Of a DNA stretch of 64,000 nt, positions 47,214 through 55,806 are shown piece by piece (position 1 is the stretch's first letter; each line of letters begins with the position of its first letter). Source of the stretch: Paracoccaceae bacterium (GTDB lineage: Bacteria > Pseudomonadota > Alphaproteobacteria > Rhodobacterales > Rhodobacteraceae). The position numbers were made by a program, and so were the translations under genes. Under the pieces are notes generated by a model. That model was given only the letters and a program-made list of their open reading frames with translations. It searched no databases and was not told the DNA's origin. Location: the NCBI GenBank assembly GCA_029862205.1, contig JAOTXT010000018.1, forward strand, positions 1 through 64,000, read 5' to 3'.

Positions 47214-47270
47214 GTAGGGCGGATCTTGATCCGCCTTTGATCGCCAAAGGTGGGACAAACTCCACCCCAC
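47214..47270. repeat. Two-hairpin intergenic repeat, copy 1
   Basis: GTAGG, a first hairpin (GGCGGATC-TT-GATCCGCC, 47218-47235), a 13-nt spacer, a second hairpin (GGTGG...CCACC, 47249-47266) and CCCAC. It aligns end to end with the 56-bp element at 55803-55858, with one base more. It lies between convergent dnaJ and hsp20 and probably acts as a bidirectional terminator. Confidence 0.75.
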
Positions 47271-47359
47271 GGCCGCGTCAATCGGTGGCGGACCGTTGAA
47301 AAACCGTTCACTTTCCGCACGGGTGGAACAGCTCTGCCATACCGTGCTGAAAACGCCCC

Positions 47360-47776
47360 CTACGCGGTCTTCACCTTGATCTTCTTCGGCTGGATCTTTT
47401 CCTCGGCGACCTTCGGCACGGTGATTTTCAGCACGCCGTTCGCGAAATCGGCACTAACCCCATCGCCCCGGGCATCCGCCGGCAGGCGGAACGTCCGCTG
47501 GAACCGGCCGTATTCCCGCTCGGAGAAGAAGTAACCCTCGCCCTCCTCCTTGCGCTCGCTGTGCTTTTCGCCTTTCACCGTTAGAACGCCGTCATCGAGC
47601 GTAACCTCGATATCCTTCTCGACGACGCCCGGCAGCTCGACGGCAATCTGATAATTTGCCCCGGTTGCCTTGGCTTCGGAGCGCGGCGCGAACCAGTCGG
47701 CGATACGCTCGCCCAGATGCCGGAACGGCTCGTAGAAGCCTGGCCACCAGGCCGGTGTGGTGGTTTTCTCGACCAT
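47360..47776 (-). CDS. Small heat-shock protein (Hsp20/alpha-crystallin)
   Basis: 138 residues. The alpha-crystallin domain covers about residues 40-130: YQIAVELPGVVEKDIEVTLD, VLTVKGEKHSERKEEGEGYF and the conserved strand ADFANGVLKITVPKVAE (A-x-x-x-NGVL motif). The C-terminal extension EEKIQPKKIKVKTA carries an I-x-P/K-I-like motif in place of the usual I-x-I. It holds unfolding proteins for DnaK-DnaJ, encoded just downstream on the opposite strand. An FNR-like box lies upstream. The ribosome site is GAAGGAGGC. Confidence 0.94.
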   Translation of the reverse strand: MVEKTTTPAWWPGFYEPFRHLGERIADWFAPRSEAKATGANYQIAVELPGVVEKDIEVTLDDGVLTVKGEKHSERKEEGEGYFFSEREYGRFQRTFRLPADARGDGVSADFANGVLKITVPKVAEEKIQPKKIKVKTA

Positions 47777-47842
47777 TCTTGCCTCCTTCGGACAATCGAT
47801 TGGGATTTGGATCGATTTTCTAGCGAACCGCCCTGCGCCGCA

Positions 47843-47856
47843 TTGATCCGCGTCAA
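47843..47856. promoter_or_regulatory. FNR-like box between hsp20 and dapB
   Basis: TTGATCCGCGTCAA matches the FNR/FnrL consensus TTGAT-N4-ATCAA in nine of ten fixed positions. It lies 67 nt upstream of hsp20 and 42 nt upstream of dapB. It could confer low-oxygen control on hsp20; for dapB the position is less usual. Confidence 0.6.
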
Positions 47857-47897
47857 CCGGGGCTGCTAATCAGGTGCGGACTAGGGGAGAGATCGCC

Positions 47898-48713
47898 ATG
47901 GCCAACCAACCGCTCGCCGTTGCCGTCCCCGGCGTCTCGGGCCGAATGGGCCAGATGCTGGTGCGCGCCCTGGCCGAGCGTGATGACGTTGTGCTGGCCG
48001 GCGCGACCGAGCGGCCGGGCCACGACTGGATCGGCAAGGATCTGGGCGAGGCGATGGGCGGTGCCACTAGTGGCATCACCATCTCCGACGACCCGCTGGC
48101 GGTTTTTTCGGGCGTGCGCGCGGTTCTCGACTTCACATCGCCAGATGCCACCGTGACCCATGCGGATATCGCGGCCCAGGCGCGGCTGGTCCACGTGATC
48201 GGCACGACGGGACTTGAGGCCCGGCATCTGACCCGCCTGTCGGCTGCATCCCGCCATGCCATTATCGTCCGGGCCGGGAACATGTCGCTGGGTGTCAACC
48301 TGCTGACCGTGCTGACCCGCCGGGTCGCCGCGGCGCTGGACGAGGATTTCGACATCGAGATCGTCGAGATGCACCACCACCATAAGGTGGATGCCCCGTC
48401 CGGCACCGCCCTGATGCTGGGCCAGGCTGCAGCCGAGGGGCGCGGCGTCGCCCTCGACGACGTCTCGGACCGGGCCCGCGACGGCCAGACCGGTGCCCGC
48501 AAGCGGGGCGATATCGGCTTCGCGGCGCTGCGTGGCGGCGACGTCGTGGGCGAACATGACGCCATATTCGCCGGGGCCGGCGAGCGGATCGTGCTGCGCC
48601 ACATCGCCACCGACCGGATGATTTTCGCCCGCGGCGCGGTCAAGGCCGCGCTTTGGGGCGATGGGCGCAAGCCTGGCGAGTACTCGATGATCGACGTCCT
48701 CGGTCTCGGCTGA
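47898..48713 (+). CDS. dapB: 4-hydroxy-tetrahydrodipicolinate reductase
   Basis: 271 residues from ATG 47898 (GGGGAGAG ribosome site 8 nt before; the GTG-type opening at 47874 is unlikely). NAD(P)H reduction in the diaminopimelate/lysine pathway. Motifs: [20 protein letters not shown] (nucleotide site), [10 protein letters not shown], the catalytic block [20 protein letters not shown] (His-His and Lys), and [17 protein letters not shown]. It is followed 2 nt later by the DUF1489 gene, a fixed pair in Rhodobacteraceae. asd at 14.5 kb acts two steps earlier. Confidence 0.97.
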   Translation: MANQPLAVAVPGVSGRMGQMLVRALAERDDVVLAGATERPGHDWIGKDLGEAMGGATSGITISDDPLAVFSGVRAVLDFTSPDATVTHADIAAQARLVHVIGTTGLEARHLTRLSAASRHAIIVRAGNMSLGVNLLTVLTRRVAAALDEDFDIEIVEMHHHHKVDAPSGTALMLGQAAAEGRGVALDDVSDRARDGQTGARKRGDIGFAALRGGDVVGEHDAIFAGAGERIVLRHIATDRMIFARGAVKAALWGDGRKPGEYSMIDVLGLG

Positions 48714-48715
48714 TC

Positions 48716-49177
48716 ATGGCGGACGAGCCCGCCCCCACCCTGCATCTGGTCAAGCTCTGCGTCGGCGTCGACACGGTCGCCGAGCTTTCGCAATGGCAAT
48801 CGAAGCGCGCCGCCGACCGTTTGGCCCAGGGCCTCGACCCGCGACCCCGGCATGTGACGCGCATGTGGCCGAGGCGCGCCGACGAGTTGTTGCGCGGCGG
48901 TTCGCTCTACTGGGTCATCCGCGGCGTGATCCGGGTGCGTCAGAAGATCGCCGCGTTGGAAGAGGTGACCGGCGCCGACGGTATCCGCCGCTGCGCGATC
49001 ATCTTCGAGCCGCCGCTGATCCCAACCTCAGCGCGCACGCGCCGGGCCTTTCAGGGCTGGCGCTACTTGCGCGCCGAGGACGCCCCCAGCGATATCGGGA
49101 CCGCGCCCGGCGACGATCCGGATCTACCGCCGGGCCTGCGCGAGGAATTGTCCCGCTTTGGTGTCCTGAGAGGCTGA
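48716..49177 (+). CDS. DUF1489 family protein
   Basis: 153 residues from ATG 48716. The family marks are all present: LHLVKLCVGVDTVAELSQWQ near the N terminus, the WPRRADELLRGGSLYWVIRG block, RCAIIFEPPLIPTSARTRRA and FQGWRYLRAEDAP. It is restricted to alphaproteobacteria, and its function is unknown. It starts 2 nt after dapB and ends 6 nt before the deacetylase-family gene, so the three form one tight operon. A link to cell-wall precursor supply is only a guess from that position. Confidence 0.93.
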   Translation: MADEPAPTLHLVKLCVGVDTVAELSQWQSKRAADRLAQGLDPRPRHVTRMWPRRADELLRGGSLYWVIRGVIRVRQKIAALEEVTGADGIRRCAIIFEPPLIPTSARTRRAFQGWRYLRAEDAPSDIGTAPGDDPDLPPGLREELSRFGVLRG

Positions 49178-49183
49178 GGCGCG

Positions 49184-50227
49184 ATGAAGGTTTTCTGGTC
49201 CCGGCAACACGCGGCGCACCAGCCGGAATTCTTCATCATGCGGGGCATCGTCAGACGCCATCACGAACGGCCCGAACGGGTCGGAGTCCTGCTCGAGGCG
49301 GCACGCGCGGCAGGGCTAGAAGACACTGAAGTCGAAGAAGTGACGGTCGACGAACGCACGCGCATCGTCGACCGCCTGATCCGCATCCACGACCCTGCCT
49401 ACGTCGAGTTCATCCTCGAAGCCCACGCACGCTGGGCGCAATTGCCCGGCGCGGGGCCTGAAATCATTCCCGGCATCCGGGCCATGCCGCCATCCGAGGC
49501 GCATCCCGAGGACATAGCAGGGCTCTCGGGCAGGTTCCTGGGCGACATGGCCTCACCAATCGGCGCCGGCACCGCCGAGGCGGCGCTGTCGGCCGTGAAA
49601 ATCGCCGGGGCTGCCGCTTCCGAGATCGCATGCGGGGCGCGCCTGGCTTATGCTCTCTGCCGCCCACCCGGCCACCATGCGGCGCAGGCGGTCACCGGCG
49701 GCGGCTGTTACTTCAGCAATATCGCCGCGGCGATCGCGGTCCTGCGGGGGCAAGCCCCGCGCGTCGCGGTGCTCGACATCGATGCGCACCACGGTAACGG
49801 AACCCAGAGCCTCTTCTGGGAGCGGACAGATGTGCTGACCGTTTCGGTCCATGCGGATCCGGCTAATTTTTATCCATTCTATTGGGGTTATGCGCACGAA
49901 ACCGGCGGCGCAGGGGCCGAAGGGCTTAACCTGAACCTGCCGGTGCCGGTGGGCTCGGTCGATGGAACCTGGCTCGACGCGGTGAAGACGAGCTGCGCAC
50001 AGGTCAGGGACTTCGCACCTGATGTCCTGGTCGTCGCGCTCGGCCAGGACCCGCACGAAGCAGATCTGCTGGGCGCCATGCGGGTGACAAATGACGGCTT
50101 CGCGCGGGCCGGCGCGCTGATTGCCGCGCTGGGGCTTCCGGTCCTTGTCGTGCAGGAGGGCGGTTACCTGTCACCGGAACTCGGCACCGCGACGACCGGG
50201 TTCCTGACGGCCTTGCAAGCGGGCTAG
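49184..50227 (+). CDS. Histone-deacetylase-family amidohydrolase (acetylpolyamine type)
   Basis: 347 residues. Zinc-dependent deacetylase of the HDAC/AcuC/AphA superfamily. It begins MKVFWSRQHAAHQPEFFIMR, close to bacterial acetylpolyamine aminohydrolases. The charge-relay pair is in RPPGHHAAQA and the zinc ligands in VAVLDIDAHHGNGTQSLFWE and VVALGQDPHEADL (Asp). The glycine-rich loop VVQEGGYLSPELG closes the active site. The ligand set is complete, so it should be active; acetylpolyamines are the likely substrate. It overlaps the convergent WYL gene by 4 nt. Confidence 0.92.
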   Translation: MKVFWSRQHAAHQPEFFIMRGIVRRHHERPERVGVLLEAARAAGLEDTEVEEVTVDERTRIVDRLIRIHDPAYVEFILEAHARWAQLPGAGPEIIPGIRAMPPSEAHPEDIAGLSGRFLGDMASPIGAGTAEAALSAVKIAGAAASEIACGARLAYALCRPPGHHAAQAVTGGGCYFSNIAAAIAVLRGQAPRVAVLDIDAHHGNGTQSLFWERTDVLTVSVHADPANFYPFYWGYAHETGGAGAEGLNLNLPVPVGSVDGTWLDAVKTSCAQVRDFAPDVLVVALGQDPHEADLLGAMRVTNDGFARAGALIAALGLPVLVVQEGGYLSPELGTATTGFLTALQAG

Positions 50228-50955
50228 TGCTCCGCCGCGCCGGCCGGGGCCAGCGCGCTGCGGGTCCAGGTCTGCGGCCGCTGCAGGAAATCGTGCAAGG
50301 TCTTGCCGCGCTCGGGCTTGAACCGCTCGGAGGTGGTCTCGAACTCCGCCACCCGGTCCAACCGGAAGGTGCGGAAGTCCTGGCGCAGCTCGCACCAGGC
50401 GGCCAGCACCCAAACCGGGCCGAAATAGGCGAGCGAGAGCGGCCGCACTGTCCGTAAACTGGGCCGATCCTGCGCATCGCGATAGCCGAAGCGCACCTTG
50501 AGCTGGCTCCGCACCGCCCGGCGCAGATCGGCCAGATCGAATTTCACCGGCTCCATGTGATAGGCCGAAGGCGCCAGCAGCGCGGTGCTGGCCATGTAGC
50601 CGCGCAGCCGTTCGGGGATCACCGCTTCGATCTTGGCGATCGCGTCGGTCGCCGCCTCGGCCAGTTCGGCGTCGCCACCGGCATCGCCCCAGGTCTCGAC
50701 GATCCGCGCGCCCAGGACCAGGGCTTCGATCTCGGTCTCCTTGAACATCAGAGGCGGCAGGTCGAACCCGGCCTTGAGCACATAGCCGATTCCCGCCTCG
50801 CCCTCGATCGGCACGCCGCTGGCCATCAGGTCTTGGATGTCCCGGTAGATGGTCCGCTCGGACACTTCCAGCGACTCGGCCAGGTCCCGGGCGCGAATCG
50901 TCGGCTTGCGGCGCATCAGTTGGATGATCTCGAACAGGCGATCGGCGCGGCGCAT
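50224..50955 (-). CDS. YafY-type WYL-domain transcriptional regulator
   Basis: 243 residues. The N-terminal DeoR-like winged HTH has RRKPTIRARDLAESLEVSER then TIYRDIQDLMASGVPIEGEA. The central WYL domain has LKVRFGYRDAQ, VRPLSLAYFGPVWVLAAWCE and FRTFRLDRV. The canonical W-Y-L triplet is here W-V-L (VWVLAAWCE). It is divergent from the DUF1127 gene, and two CTGACA-N6-TGTCAG dyads lie between them. It probably represses itself and DUF1127. WYL domains may bind nucleic acid or small ligands; the signal is unknown. Confidence 0.9.
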   Translation of the reverse strand: MRRADRLFEIIQLMRRKPTIRARDLAESLEVSERTIYRDIQDLMASGVPIEGEAGIGYVLKAGFDLPPLMFKETEIEALVLGARIVETWGDAGGDAELAEAATDAIAKIEAVIPERLRGYMASTALLAPSAYHMEPVKFDLADLRRAVRSQLKVRFGYRDAQDRPSLRTVRPLSLAYFGPVWVLAAWCELRQDFRTFRLDRVAEFETTSERFKPERGKTLHDFLQRPQTWTRSALAPAGAAEH

Positions 50956-51005
50956 TCAGGCCTCCGGTGGGGAAAAATCTGACTGTTTCGCAGCCTATCC
51001 TACCC

Positions 51006-51060
51006 CTCCTGACACCACGCTGTCAGGAGCCTGCCGGACCTCCTGACAGAAGGTTGTCAG
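51006..51060. promoter_or_regulatory. Paired WYL-regulator operators
   Basis: Two dyads with the same layout. Site 1: CTCCTGACA-N6-TGTCAGGAG (51006-51029), 9-bp perfect arms. Site 2: CTGACA-N6-TGTCAG (51043-51060). The shared core is CTGACA-N6-TGTCAG, with centres about 34 bp apart, roughly three helical turns. They fill the divergent promoter between the WYL regulator and DUF1127. Confidence 0.78.
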
Positions 51061-51120
51061 TGGGGGTGCGCCATATTCCAATTCCAACGCAAGAACCCCT
51101 GCACAGAAAAGGAACTACCG

Positions 51121-51381
51121 ATGTTTGACGCCTCCCATGACACCCAACATGACGCCGCCTTCAATCCGTTCATGGTCCGCCCGAAAACGGTAGCCGAACC
51201 TTCGCTCCTGGTGCGCCTTTGGGGCGCCGCAGCGAAACTCGTCGCCGCCCTGGACCGCCGGCGCAAGGTCTGGCTCACCGTCGACCGCCTTCGCCGCCTC
51301 GACGACCGGACGCTCCGGGATATCGGGGTCGAGCGCGACCAGATCGAGACCGTGATCCGCGACCAGTCCGTGCGGTGGTGA
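51121..51381 (+). CDS. DUF1127 small protein
   Basis: 86 residues. The C-terminal 45 residues form the DUF1127 motif: VWLTVDRLRRLDDRTLRDIG followed by VERDQIETVIRD. The N-terminal half is variable. An AAAAGGA ribosome site precedes the ATG. Small DUF1127 proteins in other alphaproteobacteria bind RNA and affect small-RNA turnover and phosphate or stress responses; whether this longer form does so is unknown. It is the divergent partner of the WYL regulator, and the two dyads lie 60-115 nt upstream. Confidence 0.87.
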   Translation: MFDASHDTQHDAAFNPFMVRPKTVAEPSLLVRLWGAAAKLVAALDRRRKVWLTVDRLRRLDDRTLRDIGVERDQIETVIRDQSVRW

Positions 51382-51392
51382 CACGCGCGTCC

Positions 51393-51422
51393 GGTAGGGC
51401 GGAGAAACTTTCCGCCCTACCG
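51393..51422. repeat. Collapsed copy of the GTAGGGCGG repeat
   Basis: GGTAGGGCGGA-GAAACTT-TCCGCCCTACC forms a perfect hairpin with 11-bp arms (12 with the flanking C/G). Its outer ends, GTAGGGCGG and CCGCCCTAC, match the ends of the 56-bp element at 55803, but the inner half of each hairpin is missing. It follows DUF1127 by 12 nt and probably ends its transcript. Confidence 0.7.
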
Positions 51423-51706
51423 TTAAGCGCGCCAAGACTTGACGATTCGCCCAAAGAGGCGTATCGACCGCACCCCCGGCACGGACCGAACCGTGTCGCG
51501 CCGACAAGAGGCAAGCCGATGCTTGGACAGAAACGATATCCGACGGGCGTGACGCCCGGATCGTTCCGAGCCCTTCCCGCGCGCTAAAGTGCCCGGCCGG
51601 GGCGGAGCCCCGGTGCCGTCATCCCAGAACCATATGTGAAATCCCGCCGGCAGGCGTCCGTGCGCGCTGCGCATTGGCACTCTGGCGGTCAGAACATGGA
51701 TGACCC
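51423..51706. other. Gene-free interval with hairpins
   Basis: No gene is supported. Two more hairpins are present: CGGGCG-TGA-CGCCCG (51544-51558) and CCGGGGC-GGA-GCCCCGG (51597-51613). The first may help end transcription. No recognisable promoter was picked out for the AAA gene at 51707. Confidence 0.5.
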
Positions 51707-53748
51707 ATGGGCGAGAAAGACATCACGCGGCAGATGCTGCGGGTCGCCATGCGCGAGACCGAGGAAGGCTCGGCCCGCGCGACGGCGATCCTGGCCTGGT
51801 GCCGTGACAACAAGGACTACCTGGACCTGCCTGACCTAAGCGAGGGCGGAAGGGGCAAGAAGGCGAAGAAGCGCCGGAAGGGCAAGGCCGCGCCGAAGCC
51901 CTGGGCACGGCTGCGCGAAGCCCTGGCGGCGCCGGCGCCCGACATAGAAGACGCGCCCGCGCCCGACCTCGAAACGGTAGACCGGCCTGGCTGCGCTCCT
52001 GGCGCTGGCGCCGGAGGACGCGCGGCTGCTCGGTGTCGCCGTCGCTATCAACCGGTTGCGTCGCCCGTCGTCGCTGGCCGCCCGGCTGCGGTTCGCGGGA
52101 ATCGACAACAAGCGTCTCGCGGCCGAGCTCGCCGGACTCGAGGGTCCGGACACCGTGCCCTTGAGCCCGATCCTGCGGCTGGGTCTTGCCGAGCTCAACT
52201 CGTGGCGCGGCGGGGATGTGACGCTGGACTTGAGCGACGCGACGTGGCGGGCCCTGCGCCGCGCGCCCGCAGGCGAGTCGGCGTTGATCGAGTGCCTCGC
52301 CGGCCCACAAGTCCCAGCCCGGCTGAGTTTCGCCGACTTCGCCGAGCGGAGCCGTGACGTCACCTTGATGCGCCGCCTCCTGGAGGGCGCGCTGACGGCG
52401 CGGGCAATGGGGATCAACATTCTGCTCTACGGCCCGCCCGGCAGCGGCAAGACCGAGCTTGCCAAGGTCGTTGCCGGGGCCGCCAGCGCACGGCTCTACG
52501 CGGTTGGCGAGGCAGATGAGGACGGTGACGAGCCGAGCCGTTGGGACCGCGTGACGGCGCTGAGACTGGCGCAGCGGGTGCTGGCGAACCGGGGGGACTC
52601 TGCGCTGCTGTTCGACGAAATGGAGGATTTCATCGGCGAGGTGCAGCGCGCCGGCAGCGGCGGCTTCTACACTCGCCGCGACGGCTCGAAAGTCTTCGTC
52701 AACCGGCTCTTCGAGGCCAATCCGGTGCCGACCATATGGACCTCGAACGCGATCGAGAACATCGACCCGGCCTATCTGCGCCGCATGAGCTTCGTCATGA
52801 AGATGGACCTGCCAAGCCCGGCAGCGCGGCGGCGCATCATTGAGACGATCGCCGAGGATGAACGCGTGGTGCTGACGGAGGGCCTCGGCCGCGCGGCTGA
52901 CCGACCTGGCGCCGGAAGCGATTGCCGTCGCCCGCAATGCGCTGCGCAGCACGGCGCTGGCCGGCAAGGGCGCGGCCGCGGCGGAAGTGACCGCCGAGGC
53001 CCTGATCACCGTGATGCGCCATGGCCATGCGCCGCCCCGCCGCAGTCATGCGCCAAGGAAGTTGGATCTGGCCTTGTACCAAAGCGATCCGCCGATCGCG
53101 GATCTGGCCGCGCAGTTGACCGCACCGGGCGCGCCGGTGGACTTCTCGCTTCTGCTGACCGGCCCGCCCGGCACAGGCAAGACGGCACTTGCCCATCATC
53201 TGGCTCGGGCGCTCGACCGGCCGCTAGAGGTCAAGCGCGCCTCGGACCTGATGTCGAAATGGGTCGGCGAGACCGAGCAGCGGATCGCCCAGGCCTTCGC
53301 CGACGCCGCGGATCAGGGCCATGTGCTGCTGTTCGACGAGGTCGATAGCCTGCTCCTCGACCGGCGCACCTCCCAGCGGAGGTGGGAGATTTCCCAGGTC
53401 AACGAATTCCTGGCCTGGATGGACGGCCATCCCGCGCCCTTCATTGCGGCCACCAATCATGATGGCAAGTTGGACCCTGCAGCCATGCGGCGCTTCGACT
53501 TCAAACTGGTGCTCGAGCCGCTGGACCGCGAGCAAGTGGCACTGGCCTGGCGCCGGTTCTTCGGCGGCCGGGCGCCAGAGGCCTTGGGCGACATCCCCGG
53601 CCTGACCCCGGGCGACTTCGCGGTTGTCGCGCGGCAGCTCCGGTTCGAGAATCGCCCGGACGGAGGGGAGATTCTGAAGCGTCTCGAGGTGGAAACCCGC
53701 GCGCGACCGAACCGGCCCGGACGGATGGGGTTTCACGCTTCCGTCTGA
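51707..53748 (+). pseudogene. Two-AAA-domain ATPase with two frameshifts
   Basis: About 680 codons in three pieces. Frame 1 (51707 to about 51985) gives a Lys-rich N-terminal region. After a shift near 51978-51990, frame 2 continues LALAPEDARLLGVAVAINRL, a first AAA domain with YGPPGSGKTELAKV and LLFDEMEDFIGE, then SNAIENIDPAYLRRMSFVM. After a second shift near 52880-52898, frame 3 gives LTDLAPEAIAVARNALRSTA and a second AAA domain with LTGPPGTGKTALAHHLA, VLLFDEVDSLLLDRR and ATNHDGKLDPAAMRRFDFKL. Both shifts go the same way (+1). No slippery site or adjacent stop suggests programmed shifting. Protein remodelling is the general AAA role; its substrate is unknown. Confidence 0.82.
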
Positions 53749-53785
53749 ACGCCTAGGCTGGCCCAGCAAGTGCCGGAGATCCGCC

Positions 53786-54985
53786 ATGCCCAAGCGTTAT
53801 TTCGGAGCCCAACCAACGCCCGAGCAGATCGACGCGAAAATCGCTGGGCTCGGCGGCTGGTTCGAGATCGATCTGGATAGGCTTTCCGCCAACTTGGCGG
53901 CGATCCGGGCGCGAACCGGGGTCGAGGTCATGCCGGTGGTCAAGAACAACGCCTATGGGCATGGGCTGAGGCCGATCTGTTCGGCGCTGGCCGCCGATGG
54001 GATTAAGTGGCTGATGGTCGCCAAGCTGGCCGAGGCGCGCGCGATCGCCAGATGGGACCTGGGCTGCGACGTCGTCAATATGGACGCGCTCTACACCGAC
54101 GCTCAGTTCGGCCAGGTGGTCGAAGCCGGCATTACCCAAGTGGTCTTCACCGAAGCGATGGCCACGCGCCTGAACGAAGCCGCGCTGCGTGCCGGGCGCC
54201 GGGCCGGCGTGTTCCTGAAGATCGATACCGGGCTTCACCGGGTCGGCGTTGACCATGCCCAGGCCATTGGGCTGATCCGCAAGATCGCCGCGATGGAGGG
54301 GATCGAGATCCGGGGCACCTTCTCGACGCTGATGCAGGACGACACCCAGGACCAGCTGATCCTTGAGCGGTTCCAGACAGTGCTGGACCAGATGGCACGG
54401 GACGGGATCGACCCCGGCTTCCGCTCAGTCTCGTCGACCCATGGCATCTTTCATTACCCGGATGCCTGGTTCGACATGGTCCGGCCCGCGATGGTTCTGT
54501 TCGGCATCTACCCTTGGGCGCCGGATCGCGACAGCGGGCTTGAGGTCAGCCAAGTGCTGACCTTCAAGGCAAGGATCGAGGAGTTGAAGCCGGTCGCGGC
54601 AGGCGAAAGCGTGACCTATTTCGGCGCTTATACCGCCGAGCGCGATATTCAGGTCGGCACGCTCCATGCGGGGTTTTTCGATGCCCTGCCGCGCGAACTG
54701 GCCAACAAGGCGATAATCCTGGTGGGCGGCAAGCCGTGCCCCTCGATCGGCTCGATCTCGCTCAATCATTGCCTTTTCGACGCGACCGATGCGCAGGCCC
54801 AGATCGGCGACACGGTCACCGTGATCGCCAAGGAGGGGGTCAACGACCTGGTCTCGACCGCCCGGACCGCGGGCTGGATGGTCTACAGCTTACTCAATCA
54901 CCTGAGCCCCTTCGTGCCGCGGGTCTACTATCGCGGCGGCGCGCCGGTCGCGATCGAGGAGCCTCCGGGGCTGCCCGCTGCTTGA
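53786..54985 (+). CDS. Alanine racemase family PLP enzyme
   Basis: 399 residues. N-terminal TIM barrel with the PLP lysine in MPVVKNNAYGHGL (about residue 53); the substrate-side tyrosine is probably in ESVTYFGAYTAERD, and the phosphate-binding part is SSTHGIFHYP then MVRPAMVLFGIYP. The N-terminal extension and the AYTAERDIQVGTLHAGFFDA segment differ from housekeeping Alr (usually YGRTYxA...VPxGYADG: here HAGFFD), so it may act on another amino acid. It is 56 nt upstream of the class II aldolase gene in the same direction, which hints at a catabolic unit. Confidence 0.88.
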   Translation: MPKRYFGAQPTPEQIDAKIAGLGGWFEIDLDRLSANLAAIRARTGVEVMPVVKNNAYGHGLRPICSALAADGIKWLMVAKLAEARAIARWDLGCDVVNMDALYTDAQFGQVVEAGITQVVFTEAMATRLNEAALRAGRRAGVFLKIDTGLHRVGVDHAQAIGLIRKIAAMEGIEIRGTFSTLMQDDTQDQLILERFQTVLDQMARDGIDPGFRSVSSTHGIFHYPDAWFDMVRPAMVLFGIYPWAPDRDSGLEVSQVLTFKARIEELKPVAAGESVTYFGAYTAERDIQVGTLHAGFFDALPRELANKAIILVGGKPCPSIGSISLNHCLFDATDAQAQIGDTVTVIAKEGVNDLVSTARTAGWMVYSLLNHLSPFVPRVYYRGGAPVAIEEPPGLPAA

Positions 54986-55041
54986 TTGAATCACCGGCCG
55001 GAATGCGCCACGCTGAGGCCGATCCAGACCGGAGAAGACCG

Positions 55042-55806
55042 ATGACCGTTCACGACATCGCCGAAGGCCAAAGGCCAAATGCCTACACTGAATGGGATGC
55101 CCGCACCGATCTCGCCGCGCTCCACCGGCTGTATGTACATTTCGCGTGGACCGACCTGATCTATACGCACCTCACCGCCCGGGTGCCGGGCGAACCGGGC
55201 CACTATCTGATCAAGCCCGATCAACTGATGATGGACGAGGTCACCGCGTCCAACCTGATAAAGGTCGATTTCGACGGCAATCTGGTTGCGGGCGACGCAG
55301 CCCCGAACCAGGCAGGGCATCTGATCCACACCGCGGTGCTGGCAGCCCGGCCCGAGATCACGTTCACCGCGCACACCCATTCGCGCTCGGGCGCCGCGGT
55401 CTCGTGCCTGGCCGAGGGGATCCTGCCCCTCTCGCAGCACGCCAACATGGTGCTGCCGACGGTCTGCTATCACGACTACCAAGACGTGACGAGCGCCGAG
55501 GACGAGTGCGCCGCGCTGGCCCGCGACCTGGGCGACAAATTCCTGATGGTGATGAAGAATCATGGGCTTCTGGCCTGCGGGCGCTCGGTGGGTGAGTGCT
55601 TTTACTGGCTCTACTACCTCGAAATGGCCTGCAAGATTCAGATGGACGTGCTGGCTTCGGGCCGCGAGCCGGTCCTGGTCTCGGACGCGATCGTCGACGG
55701 CCTCTACTGCGAAAGCGGGATGCCGGAGAACGAGCCCAGCGGCGCCAGGGCCTGGTCCTCGATGATCAGGATGCTGGACCGCAAGGAGTCGGATTTCAGG
55801 GAGTAG
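55042..55806 (+). CDS. Class II aldolase/adducin family protein
   Basis: 254 residues from ATG 55042; upstream open frame is shadow of the racemase gene. Zinc ligands of the family are in ITFTAHTHSRSGAAVSCLAE (HxH) and LMVMKNHGLLACGRSVGECF (His). A N-terminal block FAWTDLIYTHLTARVPGEPG replaces the usual GxxSxR signature with THLTARV. It belongs to the group often annotated as adducin-like or L-fuculose-phosphate-aldolase-like, with unknown substrate. Its TAG stop is contained in the repeat at 55803. It may be co-transcribed with the racemase gene. Confidence 0.87.
   Translation: MTVHDIAEGQRPNAYTEWDARTDLAALHRLYVHFAWTDLIYTHLTARVPGEPGHYLIKPDQLMMDEVTASNLIKVDFDGNLVAGDAAPNQAGHLIHTAVLAARPEITFTAHTHSRSGAAVSCLAEGILPLSQHANMVLPTVCYHDYQDVTSAEDECAALARDLGDKFLMVMKNHGLLACGRSVGECFYWLYYLEMACKIQMDVLASGREPVLVSDAIVDGLYCESGMPENEPSGARAWSSMIRMLDRKESDFRE

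Noticed and set aside
51978-52000. Programmed +1 frameshift in the AAA gene
   Set aside because: The original frame stays open for hundreds of bases past the junction, and no slippery codon with an adjacent stop is visible.
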